A DNA stretch of 64,000 nt from Butyricicoccus sp. (GTDB lineage: Bacteria > Bacillota > Clostridia > Oscillospirales > Butyricicoccaceae). Position numbers and translations under genes: made by a program. Positions 27,876 through 36,365 of this stretch are shown here, piece by piece (within the stretch, counting starts at the first letter, position 1; every line of letters starts with the position of its first letter). The DNA lies in contig JAHHRO010000004.1 of assembly GCA_020025755.1 (NCBI GenBank), positions 1 to 64,000 of the forward strand, in the 5' to 3' direction. Under the pieces are notes generated by a model. It was not told the DNA's origin. It saw only the letters and a program-made list of their open reading frames with translations, and searched no databases.

Positions 27876-28782
27876 TCTGGATACGATCAACACACGCGCA
27901 AAGCTAGATCCCAAGGGGTTTATTGAAGAAAGTGAGGCTGCATATCTGGGGCAGATTGACGATACTGCGGAGCTTTTGGCGGAACGCTTGACTGAGCGGC
28001 CGATTCTGCTGCTCAATGGACCGTCCTCGGCAGGAAAAACTACGACGGCAGATCGCCTGTGCCGCGCGATCGAGCGGCAGGGCATCCGCAGCCGCCGGAT
28101 CTCGATGGATGACTACTATCTGACACGGGACAGCTATTCCATGCCGTATGACGAAGAAAACGATGTGGTAGATCTGGAATCTCCGCTGTGCATGGATCTG
28201 GAACTTCTGGGTGAGCATCTGCGCAAGCTGTCAAGGGGAGAAGAGATCCTTGTGCCGCACTTTGATTTTCAGAGCGGACAGCAGACGGAGAATGTGACAC
28301 CGATGCGGCTCGGGAAGGATGAAATCGTCATTATCGAGGGCATCCATTCCCTCAATGATGTCATCACGGGTGGATTGGGCGAACTTGCAAGCTGTGTGTA
28401 CCTCTCGCTCGAAGCGCAGGTCACCTATGCAGGCGGACGGTTCACACCGGAGGTGCTGCGCTTTGCACGCCGTGCGCTGCGTGATTCCAAGTTCCGCAAT
28501 GCATCCGTTGTGGATACCATTCGGCAGTGGCTTTCTGTGCGCCGCGGTGAGCGGCTGTATATTGCTCCCTATCGGCATTATGCAGAGTTTATCATCGACA
28601 CATATCTGCCTTATGAGAGCAATATCCTATATCCGGCTCTGCGTGAGACGCTGGATACCCATGCGGAAGCACTGGCAAAGGCCGATCTGCTGGAGGCACG
28701 CCGTGCAGCAGATTCGTTCGAACCCATCGTATATGAACCGTATATCCCTGAGGCTTCGGTCTTGCATGAGTTTATCGGATAA
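27859..28782 (+). CDS. Uridine kinase-like nucleoside kinase
   Basis: A 307-residue P-loop protein with GPSSAGKTTTADRL (about residues 53-66), a substrate segment DDYYLTRDSY and a DFQ motif. It matches the phosphoribulokinase/uridine kinase fold, in the clostridial group usually joined to a TGS domain; here that N-terminal domain is missing. The start overlaps hemZ by 17 bases. Substrate is inferred. Confidence 0.82.
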   Translation: MRKTYDLDTINTRAKLDPKGFIEESEAAYLGQIDDTAELLAERLTERPILLLNGPSSAGKTTTADRLCRAIERQGIRSRRISMDDYYLTRDSYSMPYDEENDVVDLESPLCMDLELLGEHLRKLSRGEEILVPHFDFQSGQQTENVTPMRLGKDEIVIIEGIHSLNDVITGGLGELASCVYLSLEAQVTYAGGRFTPEVLRFARRALRDSKFRNASVVDTIRQWLSVRRGERLYIAPYRHYAEFIIDTYLPYESNILYPALRETLDTHAEALAKADLLEARRAADSFEPIVYEPYIPEASVLHEFIG

Positions 28783-28829
28783 ATAACAGCGGCAGGCACA
28801 AAGAGCCTGCGAAAGGAGAAGTCTAAAAA

Positions 28830-29222
28830 ATGGATAACAATGTTTCGATGATTTTGGAAAAGATCAAGGTGGTTGCGGAGCAGACACGCACGGCGACCGT
28901 GCGCGCCGCCGACCGTGCTGGCCGAAAGGCGAATGAAATGGCACAGGCGACCCGACTCAATCTGCAAATTTTTGACCGCAATACCGAATGTGAAGTGCTC
29001 TATAAGGAGATCGGTAAAGTCATCTATGACATCCATCAGGGTGCGGAAACCAAGGAAGATGCCATTGAAGACAAACTGCTTGCTCTCGATGCCCTGCATG
29101 CGGAGCTGGACGCTTTGCGCACCGAGCTGGGATCGCTCAAGACCGTGTGCAATTGTCCGCACTGCGGCAGACAGTGCAGCCGAGAGGATGCCTATTGTGC
29201 CGGCTGCGGCAATCCGTTGTAA
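28830..29222 (+). CDS. Zinc-ribbon protein with coiled coil
   Basis: A 130-residue soluble protein. Residues 1-100 are predicted largely helical (MILEKIKVVAEQTR..., with heptad-like spacing), and the C-terminus holds a double CxxC zinc ribbon (CPHCGRQC...YCAGCGNPL). This organisation is common in Clostridia near murJ/spoVB genes. The function is unknown. A GC-rich hairpin (GCAGGC/GCCTGC) lies just upstream of its AAAGGAG. Confidence 0.72.
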   Translation: MDNNVSMILEKIKVVAEQTRTATVRAADRAGRKANEMAQATRLNLQIFDRNTECEVLYKEIGKVIYDIHQGAETKEDAIEDKLLALDALHAELDALRTELGSLKTVCNCPHCGRQCSREDAYCAGCGNPL

Positions 29223-29256
29223 GATTTAAAATTTTATTTGGAAAGGGTGTGCAAAT

Positions 29257-30843
29257 TTGCCGCAGCAAAGTAAAAAGCAGACATTCTTACAGGGCGCGAT
29301 CATCCTTCTGGTCGCAAACCTGATGGTCAAGATCATTGGTGCGCTCTTCAAGATCCCACTCCAGCACTTACTGCTGGATGAGGGGATGGGCGTATTCAAT
29401 GTTGCATATCAGTTTTATACCGCAATGTTCGTCATTTCGACAGCCGGTGTTCCGGTTGCACTCTCCAAGATGGTATCCGAATCCTATACCTTGGGGCGCA
29501 ATAAGGAGATCCGCTCCGTCATTCGCATTGCCGGACTGGTATTTATCACACTGGGCGGACTGTGTTCCGCATTTCTGTATTTCGGCGCAGGATGGATCGG
29601 TGACGTGATTCAGAATCCGGCGGCAGTGCTGCCGATGAAGGCGGTTGCGCCGTCGGTATTCTTCGTCTCCTGCATTTCCATCGTGCGTGGCTATTATCAG
29701 GGCAAATCCAATATGATGCCGACCGCCATGAGTCAGCTGGTGGAAGCACTTGGCAAGCTGTTTCTGGGCTTGGGATTCGCCGCCTTTGGCATGTACAAGA
29801 ACGTTACGGTAGAGGTATGCACCGCGCTTGCGATCCTGGGCATCACGATCGGCGAGGGGATTGCCGCGATCGGTATCTGGGTGTATTACCTGCGTGATCC
29901 AGCACGTCATGCGCGCGGTAGGAGTGCGGAATACCGCGGTAGTAAAAAGCTGGTGCATAACCTGCTGTGGCTGGTCATTCCGATCACGCTCACAAACTCG
30001 GTAACCAGTTTGACGACGCTGGTGGATACCACAATGGTCGTCTCACGTCTTCAGTCGATCGGCTACTCTCTCTCGGAGGCAAATGAGCTGTTTGGCATGT
30101 ACAATGGCAAGGCGTTTACCATGTACAACCTGCCGCAGACGCTGATCGTAGCACTATCCATCTCCATTGTTCCGGCGATCGCAGGGGCAATGGCACAGAA
30201 CAATCATGGTCTGACCGCCAAAAATCTGGGCAGTGCCATGCGGATCGCTATGCTGATCGCTCTGCCTGCCGGAACGGGATATTTTATCCTGTCCGGACCT
30301 ATTATCGATATGCTGTTTGCAGGTGACCCGAATGTTGGCGCGGCTTGCCTGCGTGTGCTGGCATTTGCGATCCCGTTCGTTGCGCTCGTCAGCCTGACCA
30401 ATGCTGTCTTGCAGGCGGCAGGACGGGTGCGCGTGCCGGTCATTTCCATGCTGATCGGCGGCGTGATCAAAGTTATCGTAAACTATATGCTGGTCGGTAT
30501 GCCGCGTGTGAATATCTATGGTGCACCGTTTGGTACATTGGTTTGTTATGCGTTCATTACGGCCGTGAACCTCATCGTACTGCGCAGGTATGTGCAGCTG
30601 CCCAGCCTTGATAAGCTGCTGATCCGTCCGATGGCGGCTTGCCTTGGCATGGGTGCAGGAGCGTATATTACCTACAAGCTGGTTTCCGGCTTGCTGGGCA
30701 ATACCGCAGGCGTTGCGCTGGCGATCTGCGTGGCAGGTGCTTTGTACCTCGTGCTGCTGCTTGCGCTGGGAGCACTGGAAAAGGATGATGTGCTGATGAT
30801 GCCGAAGGGAGAAAAACTCGTGCGTCTTCTGCACCTCAAGTAA
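29257..30843 (+). CDS. SpoVB/MurJ-like polysaccharide flippase
   Basis: A 528-residue membrane protein with about 14 transmembrane segments of the MOP/MATE-like polysaccharide transporter family. It opens with a LLVANLMVKIIGALFKIPL helix typical of SpoVB and MurJ lipid II flippases. The start is TTG after GGAAAGGG. Its position before mazG and the yab sporulation cluster matches Bacillus spoVB (spoVT-yabM-yabN). SpoVB is needed for spore cortex synthesis; MurJ for vegetative wall. Which role it has cannot be told. Confidence 0.85.
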   Translation: MPQQSKKQTFLQGAIILLVANLMVKIIGALFKIPLQHLLLDEGMGVFNVAYQFYTAMFVISTAGVPVALSKMVSESYTLGRNKEIRSVIRIAGLVFITLGGLCSAFLYFGAGWIGDVIQNPAAVLPMKAVAPSVFFVSCISIVRGYYQGKSNMMPTAMSQLVEALGKLFLGLGFAAFGMYKNVTVEVCTALAILGITIGEGIAAIGIWVYYLRDPARHARGRSAEYRGSKKLVHNLLWLVIPITLTNSVTSLTTLVDTTMVVSRLQSIGYSLSEANELFGMYNGKAFTMYNLPQTLIVALSISIVPAIAGAMAQNNHGLTAKNLGSAMRIAMLIALPAGTGYFILSGPIIDMLFAGDPNVGAACLRVLAFAIPFVALVSLTNAVLQAAGRVRVPVISMLIGGVIKVIVNYMLVGMPRVNIYGAPFGTLVCYAFITAVNLIVLRRYVQLPSLDKLLIRPMAACLGMGAGAYITYKLVSGLLGNTAGVALAICVAGALYLVLLLALGALEKDDVLMMPKGEKLVRLLHLK

Positions 30844-30869
30844 TGGAAACTTACGGAAAAGGAAATATC

Positions 30870-31682
30870 ATGGTTGATTTTACATGCAAAGAAAAATATA
30901 CCTATGAGGATCTGCTGGAGATCATGCGTATCCTGCGCAGTCCGGAGGGCTGCGTATGGGATCGCGAGCAGGATCATAAGTCTATCCGCCGCAGTTTTAT
31001 TGAGGAGACCTATGAGGCGGTAGAGGCGATCGATAACGAGGATCCGGTGCTGCTTCAGGAGGAACTTGGAGATGTTCTGCTTCAGGTGGTGTTCCATGCC
31101 CAGATCGAAGCGGAAGCACAGCGATTCACGATGGATGAGGTGGTGGACGGCATCTGTAAGAAGATGGTATATCGTCACCCACATGTGTTTGGCGATGTGG
31201 AGGTCAAAAACTCGGAGGATGTGCTGACCAACTGGGATGCCCTCAAGCAGAAAGAAAAGAACCAGAGCTCGGTCGCGGATACGCTGGAGAGTGTGGCACG
31301 CAGTCTGCCCAGTCTCATTCGCGCAGAAAAGGTGCAGCATAAGGCTTCCAAGGTCGGTTTTGACTGGGACGGCATCGAGGGGGCACTGGGCAAGGTGCGC
31401 GAGGAGACTGAGGAGGTCGCTCGCGCAGCGGCAGGGGACGGCGATCCGGAGGAGGAACTGGGCGATCTGCTGTTTGCAGCGGTCAACGTGGCAAGATTCT
31501 TGCATACCGATCCGGAGCAGGCACTGCAAACGGCGACGGACAAGTTTATGCGCCGCTTTGCACAGGTCGAGCAGGCAGCACTGGCAGAGGGAAAACAGCT
31601 GTCTGACATGAGTCTTGCGGAAATGGATGCCCTATGGGATAAGGTCAAGGCGAAAGAGCATGAGGCAGCACAGCATGAATAA
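30870..31682 (+). CDS. mazG: Nucleoside triphosphate pyrophosphohydrolase MazG
   Basis: A 270-residue protein with two MazG domains. The first has the metal site EETYEAVEAI...EELGDVLLQVVFH (about residues 42-76) and the second repeats it as REETEEVARAA...EELGDLLFAAV. It hydrolyses noncanonical NTPs. The ATG at 30870 follows AAAGGAAAT; an earlier in-frame ATG at 30843 overlaps the flippase stop. Both starts are possible. Confidence 0.92.
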   Translation: MVDFTCKEKYTYEDLLEIMRILRSPEGCVWDREQDHKSIRRSFIEETYEAVEAIDNEDPVLLQEELGDVLLQVVFHAQIEAEAQRFTMDEVVDGICKKMVYRHPHVFGDVEVKNSEDVLTNWDALKQKEKNQSSVADTLESVARSLPSLIRAEKVQHKASKVGFDWDGIEGALGKVREETEEVARAAAGDGDPEEELGDLLFAAVNVARFLHTDPEQALQTATDKFMRRFAQVEQAALAEGKQLSDMSLAEMDALWDKVKAKEHEAAQHE

Positions 31683-31956
31683 GCCGGAGCTCATTACACA
31701 GATAGCGGAGCGCACGGGCATGACCAAAAAGGACACGGAAAAGATGCTCAATGCAATGCTGGAAACACTCTCAGATACGCTTGCACAAGGGGAGAAGATC
31801 AATCTGCCCGGATTTGGTGCGTTTGAAACGCGCGTGCGTGCGGCGCGTACCTGCCGCAATATCCATACAGGAGAGCCGATCGAAGTGCGAGAGGCCCATA
31901 CCCCTGTATTCAAACCAGCAAAATCACTCAAGGAGCGAATAGAACAATGCGTTTAG
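31675..31956 (+). CDS. hup: HU-family DNA-binding protein
   Basis: A 93-residue histone-like protein. KPELITQIAERTGMTKKD opens the fold and the DNA-binding arm region INLPGFGAFETRVRAARTCRNIHTG follows the usual GFG turn. HU bends and compacts DNA. It overlaps mazG by 8 bases and rqcP by 10, so the three are translationally coupled. The arm Pro that intercalates in DNA is not obvious at the usual NPxTG position (here NIHTG), which is worth noting. Confidence 0.93.
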   Translation: MNKPELITQIAERTGMTKKDTEKMLNAMLETLSDTLAQGEKINLPGFGAFETRVRAARTCRNIHTGEPIEVREAHTPVFKPAKSLKERIEQCV

Positions 31957-32189
31957 ACAAATTTTTAAAGGTTTCGCGCCTCATCAAGCGTCGAACAGTT
32001 GCAAATGATGCCTGCGATGGCGAGCGTATCGTCGTCAACGGCAGACAGGCCAAGGCCTCCTATCAGGTCAAGGTGGGTGACGTGATCGAGATCGCATTCG
32101 GTCAGCGTACCATGAAAGTGGAAGTACTGAATGTTGCGGAACATGTAAAAAAAGACGATGCAGCCGCGCTGTATCGCGAGATCCTGTAA
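31947..32189 (+). CDS. rqcP: S4-domain ribosome quality-control protein RqcP
   Basis: An 80-residue RNA-binding protein that is nearly all S4 domain (MRLDKFLKVSRLIKRRTVAN at the start). It matches YabO/RqcP of Bacillus, which works with RqcH to tag stalled nascent chains on the large subunit. Location between hup and yabP is as in Bacillus. Confidence 0.92.
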   Translation: MRLDKFLKVSRLIKRRTVANDACDGERIVVNGRQAKASYQVKVGDVIEIAFGQRTMKVEVLNVAEHVKKDDAAALYREIL

Positions 32190-32193
32190 AAAC

Positions 32194-32235
32194 ATCCCGA
32201 TGGCAGAGGTTTGTGCTGCTGTCGGGATTTTGTTT
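32194..32235 (+). terminator. Terminator-like hairpin after rqcP
   Basis: ATCCCGA and TCGGGAT pair, with an inner GCAG/CTGC stem, followed by TTTTGTTT. It separates the constitutive mazG-rqcP block from the sporulation genes yabPQ. Confidence 0.75.
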
Positions 32236-32287
32236 GCATAAGGGTACGGGTGCGCACATAAAGTGAAAGCAAAAGGAGGAATCGTGA

Positions 32288-32563
32288 ATGCCTCATGATG
32301 AACGTACCCTGCCGCATGCGCTGACACTCACGGGCCGCAATGCGCTTGCGGTGTCGGGGGTAACAGATGTATCAGCCTTTGACGAAACAACGATCGCCAT
32401 GGAGACCAGCATGGGCACGCTGACCGTGCGGGGAGAAAACCTGCATGTGGAGAAGCTGACACTCGATCAGGGCGAACTGACGCTTACTGGGCAGATCCAG
32501 TCGATGGAGTATGATGATGACGTTGCAGGGCAGGGCGGATTTTTCAGCCGCCTGTTTCGATGA
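32288..32563 (+). CDS. yabP: Sporulation protein YabP
   Basis: A 91-residue protein with the YabP pattern (LTLTGRNALAVSGVTDVSAF, then GTLTVRGENLHVEKLTLDQG). It belongs to the YabP/YqfC family of sigma-E-controlled sporulation proteins. The ATG follows AAAGGAGGAATC. The gene overlaps yabQ by 4 bases. A convincing sigma-E promoter was not identified. Confidence 0.92.
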   Translation: MPHDERTLPHALTLTGRNALAVSGVTDVSAFDETTIAMETSMGTLTVRGENLHVEKLTLDQGELTLTGQIQSMEYDDDVAGQGGFFSRLFR

Positions 32564-33015
32564 TCGCCCTCTATCCGCCGCCGACCCTGATGACGCACTA
32601 TTTCTTGCAGACGATTTTGATCGGCTTTTGCCTCGGATTGTTTTACGACATCCTGACAGGAATTGGGGCAGCATGCCATCTGCGCCGCGCGGCGGTCTAC
32701 GCGATTGATGCCGTATTTTGGGTCGCGATCCTAATGACCTATTTTGTCTTTACCGTAACTGCCGCAGGTGGACAGATACGCGGCTTTATGCTTGCCGGTA
32801 TGGGGGGCGGGATCGTATTTTTTCATATGACATTGGGGTGGCTCATTCAAAAAATCATGGGCTGGATCGTACATGGAATCCTGCGGCTGGGGCGTATGCT
32901 TACAGGGATCTTCCGGCGGATTTTTTGTTTTGTAGAGGGCGTATGCGGACGAGTGCAAAAAAAGTTAAAAAAAATATTTAAAAAGACTTCCATTTTTGGC
33001 AAAAAGACGCTATAA
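32560..33015 (+). CDS. yabQ: Spore cortex biosynthesis protein YabQ
   Basis: A 151-residue membrane protein with four or five hydrophobic segments (TLMTHYFLQTILIGFCLGLF onwards) and a basic C-terminal tail. It matches YabQ, which localises to the outer forespore membrane and is needed for cortex formation. It overlaps yabP, so they are coupled. Confidence 0.9.
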   Translation: MIALYPPPTLMTHYFLQTILIGFCLGLFYDILTGIGAACHLRRAAVYAIDAVFWVAILMTYFVFTVTAAGGQIRGFMLAGMGGGIVFFHMTLGWLIQKIMGWIVHGILRLGRMLTGIFRRIFCFVEGVCGRVQKKLKKIFKKTSIFGKKTL

Positions 33016-33063
33016 TTACAACATATATCGTTATTTGTGTGCAATAATTGAGGAGGGGATATC

Positions 33064-33384
33064 GTGCCGCAAAAAAAAAGCAAGCGGAGACAGCCTTCCG
33101 AAAAACAGGTCAAAAAGCGCAATCGCGTCATTTTTCGGATCGTATTGATTTGTTTGGCGTTCTATGGCGTCATCTCCATTGTGCAGCTTCAAGATCAGAT
33201 CACAAAAAAGGAAAATGAAGTCCTGGCGGTGAAAACAAAGATCCAACAGCAGACAGACAACAATGATGCACTACGAGAACAGGTGGAAAAGGGATTGAGC
33301 GATGAACAGATCGCGGCGATCGCACGCAAGCAGGGTTATATCATGCCCTCAGAGCGTGTTTTTGCTGATTCTTCCAGCAAATAA
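33064..33384 (+). CDS. divIC: Septum formation initiator DivIC/FtsB-like
   Basis: A 106-residue bitopic membrane protein: basic N-terminus, one membrane segment (about residues 28-44), then a coiled coil (QLQDQITKKENEVLAVKTKI) and the Arg/Lys-Gly-Tyr-like GYIMP end. DivIC acts with FtsL and DivIB in the division complex. The start follows GAGGAGG; TTCCAT and TATAAT (33011-33016) may form its promoter. Confidence 0.88.
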   Translation: MPQKKSKRRQPSEKQVKKRNRVIFRIVLICLAFYGVISIVQLQDQITKKENEVLAVKTKIQQQTDNNDALREQVEKGLSDEQIAAIARKQGYIMPSERVFADSSSK

Positions 33385-33447
33385 TGGTGTAATCCCAACG
33401 CAGGAAAATGCGAATTTCTCACAATACGGAGGACAAGACAAGAGGGT

Positions 33448-33921
33448 ATGGGTTTGGTTGTAGGAGCAGTTCTGGAAGGAAAAGTCACCGGCATTACCAA
33501 GTTCGGTGCATTCGTATCCTTGCCAGAGGGCAAATCGGGTATGGTCCACATTTCGGAAGTGGCAAATTCCTTTGTCAGCGACATCAAGGAATTTCTCAAG
33601 GAGGGTGATACCGTTCGCGTCAGGGTCATCAATGTAGACGATGCAGGACGGATCAACTTATCCATCAAGCGTGCACAGGAAAACCAGCAGTCTGCTGCAC
33701 CGGCACGCACGGGCGGCAATGCGGAACGCCGTGCACCGCGTCCACCGCGTACCGGACAGTTCCAAGGCGGCGGACGTGCACCGCAGAGCAAGCAGCCGCG
33801 CGACCCGTCTACCATGACATTTGAAGACAAACTGAAAATGTTTATGGCTGACAGCGAGAGCCGCATGGCCGATATCCGTCATAATACAGACCGCAAGAGC
33901 GGTTCGCGCCGCCGTAAATAA
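33448..33921 (+). CDS. yabR: S1 RNA-binding protein YabR
   Basis: A 157-residue protein with one S1 domain (GLVVGAVLEGKVTGITKFGA at residues 2-21, then a KSGMVHISEVA segment) and a long basic disordered tail. It matches Bacillus YabR at the end of the yab-divIC cluster. The start follows GGAGGACAAG. The target RNA is unknown. Confidence 0.9.
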   Translation: MGLVVGAVLEGKVTGITKFGAFVSLPEGKSGMVHISEVANSFVSDIKEFLKEGDTVRVRVINVDDAGRINLSIKRAQENQQSAAPARTGGNAERRAPRPPRTGQFQGGGRAPQSKQPRDPSTMTFEDKLKMFMADSESRMADIRHNTDRKSGSRRRK

Positions 33922-33950
33922 CCGCTGCGCCTCTGTTCTTCCGCGCATTT

Positions 33951-33978
33951 CGCCAGAGCAAACGCTCTGGCGTTTTTT
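33951..33978 (+). terminator. Intrinsic terminator after yabR
   Basis: CGCCAGAGC (33951-33959) pairs with GCTCTGGCG (33964-33972), followed by six T. Confidence 0.92.
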
Positions 33979-34013
33979 ATCTCCCCAACGGATATGGAAA
34001 TTTAGAAATGCGC

Positions 34014-34103
34014 AAAAAAATTGCGCCCAGCAAATGGGGCGCATAGAAATTAGATTGTGGGGATAAAGATATGAACGGTGCACGGTGATCACTTTGATCA
34101 CCG
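34014..34103 (-). ncRNA. Candidate small RNA of about 90 nt
   Basis: Read on the minus strand, a consensus promoter (34109-34137) would start RNA near 34103. The RNA would open with a perfect 10-bp hairpin (ACGGTGATCA and its complement, loop of 3), continue with about 35 unpaired bases containing ATCCCCAC, and end with a 7-bp hairpin (TGCGCCC/GGGCGCA) and a run of seven T. No gene follows in this direction, yabR being on the other strand. It matches no RNA family I recognise. A frame on this strand starting at 34107 would begin upstream of the predicted RNA start. Confidence 0.6.
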
Positions 34104-34108
34104 TCATA

Positions 34109-34137
34109 ATAATAACACCTCATAAAAGTTTTGTCAA
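34109..34137 (-). promoter_or_regulatory. Promoter of the candidate small RNA, overlapping the amidohydrolase promoter
   Basis: On the minus strand TTGACA (34132-34137) and TATTAT (34109-34114) are separated by 17 bases. A plus-strand pair, TTGTCA at 34131-34136 and TATTTT at 34153-34158, overlaps the same -35 bases and could drive the amidohydrolase gene, so the two may compete. Confidence 0.65.
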
Positions 34138-34171
34138 CAATAAAAAATGTCGTATTTTGAAAGGTTACTGT

Positions 34172-35362
34172 ATGAAAAAAATACTTATTTACAATGCGCA
34201 CATCATGCCTATGCAGGGAGCGGACATTGTCTGCGGCTTTCTCTGCGCGGAAGAAGGCAGGATCACGGCGATCGGCACCATGGCGGACTGTCCGGCGCGT
34301 GAGGGTTTTGAAGTCTGCATCGATGCCGCAGGCGGATTCCTCCTGCCCGGTCTCATCGATGCCCATACCCATCTGGGTCTCTATGAGGATGGAATGGGCT
34401 TCGAGGGCGCGGACGGCAATGAGGATACCGATCCGGCAACGCCGCACATGCGTGTCATCGATGGCATCAACCCGATGGAACGTTCCTTTGCGGAGGCGCG
34501 TGCAGCTGGTGTGACCTGCTGTGCTGTCAGCCCCGGTTCGGCAAATCCGATCGGCGGACAGATCGCGGTCATCAAAACACAGGGGCACTGGATCGACCGC
34601 ATGATCGTACAGGAGCCGGCAGCGATCAAGTGGGCACTGGGAGAAAATCCCAAGTCGGTCTATCATGATAAGGATGAGACGCCGGTGACTCGCATGGCAA
34701 CCGCAGCGATCCTGCGTGAGACACTCAAAAAAGGGCAGGAGTATGCGGCGCACTGTCAGAAGGCGGAAGAGAATCCGGAGGAGGACGCGCCGGATTTTGA
34801 AATGAAGTATGATGCCCTGCGTCCGCTCCTCAGTCGTGAGATCCCTGCACATATCCATGCCCATCGTGCGGACGATATTTTTACCGGACTGCGGATCTGC
34901 AAAGAATTTGGACTGCGTCCGGTCATCGTACATGGAACAGGGGCGCATACCATCGCACAGGATCTGGTAGAGCTGGACGTTCCCGTACTGAGTGGTCCAT
35001 TCCTGACCGACCGCTCCAAGCCCGAGCTGCGTGATCTGACCGAGCGTGCCCCAGGGCTGCTGTCCAAGGCAGGGGTCAAGGTCGCGATCACGACCGATCA
35101 TCCGGAGACACCAGTCAAATATCTCATGCACTGTGCGGCAGTCGCGGCGGAGCAGGGCATGGATGAGCAGGAGGCCTTGCGTGCGATCACGCGATATCCG
35201 GCAGAGATCCTTGGATTGGGTGACCGGATCGGAAGCCTGCGCGTGGGCATGGATGCCGATTTTGTCCTGTTCTCAGGGCATCCGTTTGCTTTCCGCAGTC
35301 ATCCGCTCGTAACGGTATGTGAGGGTCAGGTCGTGTTTGAAGCACAGGAGGAAATGGAATGA
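34172..35362 (+). CDS. Amidohydrolase family protein (imidazolonepropionase-like)
   Basis: A 396-residue metal-dependent hydrolase. DAHTHLG (about residue 61) provides the metal HxH, HIHAHRADD and VHGTGAH provide further His, and TTDHPETP the Asp; a C-terminal composite domain closes (GSLRVGMDADFVLFSGHPF). It resembles imidazolonepropionase-like and dihydroorotase-like amidohydrolases of unknown substrate. The start is ATG at 34172 with a modest AAAGG. The gene overlaps the fumarase alpha gene (ATGA). Confidence 0.85.
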   Translation: MKKILIYNAHIMPMQGADIVCGFLCAEEGRITAIGTMADCPAREGFEVCIDAAGGFLLPGLIDAHTHLGLYEDGMGFEGADGNEDTDPATPHMRVIDGINPMERSFAEARAAGVTCCAVSPGSANPIGGQIAVIKTQGHWIDRMIVQEPAAIKWALGENPKSVYHDKDETPVTRMATAAILRETLKKGQEYAAHCQKAEENPEEDAPDFEMKYDALRPLLSREIPAHIHAHRADDIFTGLRICKEFGLRPVIVHGTGAHTIAQDLVELDVPVLSGPFLTDRSKPELRDLTERAPGLLSKAGVKVAITTDHPETPVKYLMHCAAVAAEQGMDEQEALRAITRYPAEILGLGDRIGSLRVGMDADFVLFSGHPFAFRSHPLVTVCEGQVVFEAQEEME

Positions 35363-36201
35363 GAGAGATCCATGTAAGCGAAGTGACGGCACTCGTGCGC
35401 CGTCTGTGTATGGAGGCAAACTATAATTTGCCGGAGGATATCCGTGCGTCTTTCGTGCGCGGACGGGAACAGGAAGCGTCGCCGCTGGGACAGACCATAT
35501 TTGAGGAGATGATCCACAACTGTGAACTCGCCTGCACGGAGCAAGTCCCCATCTGTCAGGATACGGGTACGGCGGTCATCTTTGCTGAGATCGGACAAGA
35601 GGTACATCTGGTTGGGGGTGCATTTGAGGATGCGGTCAATGAAGGCGTGCGGCAGGGGTATCAGGACGGGTATCTGCGCAAGTCCATCGTGCGCGATCCC
35701 CTGCGCCGCGTCAATACGGATGACAATACACCCGCAGTACTCCATACCAAGCTGGTCGAGGGCGATACCGTGCGTATCATCGTCGCGCCCAAGGGCGGCG
35801 GCAGTGAGAACATGAGTGTGCTCAAGATGTTCACGCCAGCGGCAACCAGAGAACAGATCATCGCGTATATTGCGGATACCGTAATTCATGCAGGCTCCAA
35901 TCCCTGTCCACCGGTCATTATTGGCGTGGGACTGGGCGGCACGGCAGATAAGGCGTGTACGCTCGCAAAGGAGGCGTTGCTGCGTTCCGTGGATACCGAG
36001 AACAGCGATCCGTTTTATGCGGAGATGGAGCGCGAGATCGTAGATCTCGTCAACCGTTCCGGTGTGGGACCGCAGGGACTGGGCGGCACGGTAACGGCAC
36101 TATCCTGCGCCATCGAGCCATATCCGACGCACATTGCAAGCCTGCCCTGTGCGGTCTCCATCGGCTGCCATATCACACGCCATGCAGAGGGCATCCTGTA
36201 A
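35359..36201 (+). CDS. Class I fumarate hydratase/tartrate dehydratase alpha subunit
   Basis: A 280-residue protein matching the N-terminal (alpha) half of oxygen-sensitive class I fumarases: CQDTGTAVIF (about residue 67), GGGSENMS, and the VGLGGTADKACTLAKEALLR segment; cysteines near 67, 185 and 195 fit 4Fe-4S ligands. The beta subunit normally follows, but hpf comes next after 164 bases. Coupling with the upstream amidohydrolase suggests a shared pathway. Fumarase and tartrate dehydratase cannot be separated here. Confidence 0.88.
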   Translation: MREIHVSEVTALVRRLCMEANYNLPEDIRASFVRGREQEASPLGQTIFEEMIHNCELACTEQVPICQDTGTAVIFAEIGQEVHLVGGAFEDAVNEGVRQGYQDGYLRKSIVRDPLRRVNTDDNTPAVLHTKLVEGDTVRIIVAPKGGGSENMSVLKMFTPAATREQIIAYIADTVIHAGSNPCPPVIIGVGLGGTADKACTLAKEALLRSVDTENSDPFYAEMEREIVDLVNRSGVGPQGLGGTVTALSCAIEPYPTHIASLPCAVSIGCHITRHAEGIL

Positions 36202-36266
36202 ACGGTTCGGACACGGGCAGGGAGTTATGACGAAACTGTGAATTTTATATATTTTTCATAAAATGC

Positions 36267-36295
36267 TTGTATTACAACGACAGCAGCAGTATAAT
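36267..36295 (+). promoter_or_regulatory. Promoter of hpf
   Basis: TTGTAT at 36267-36272 and TATAAT at 36290-36295 with a 17-base spacer, about 70 bases before hpf. Confidence 0.8.
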
Positions 36296-36365
36296 ATGTA
36301 CAAGCAATTCCCTTATAATTGCATAAGATTTTGGGGACGTATAGACCCTGATAGGAGATGATGTT

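Noticed and set aside
33658..34107. 149-codon minus-strand frame starting at 34107 after GAGGTG
   Set aside because: Its start lies before the predicted RNA start, it crosses two terminators and it runs antisense into yabR.
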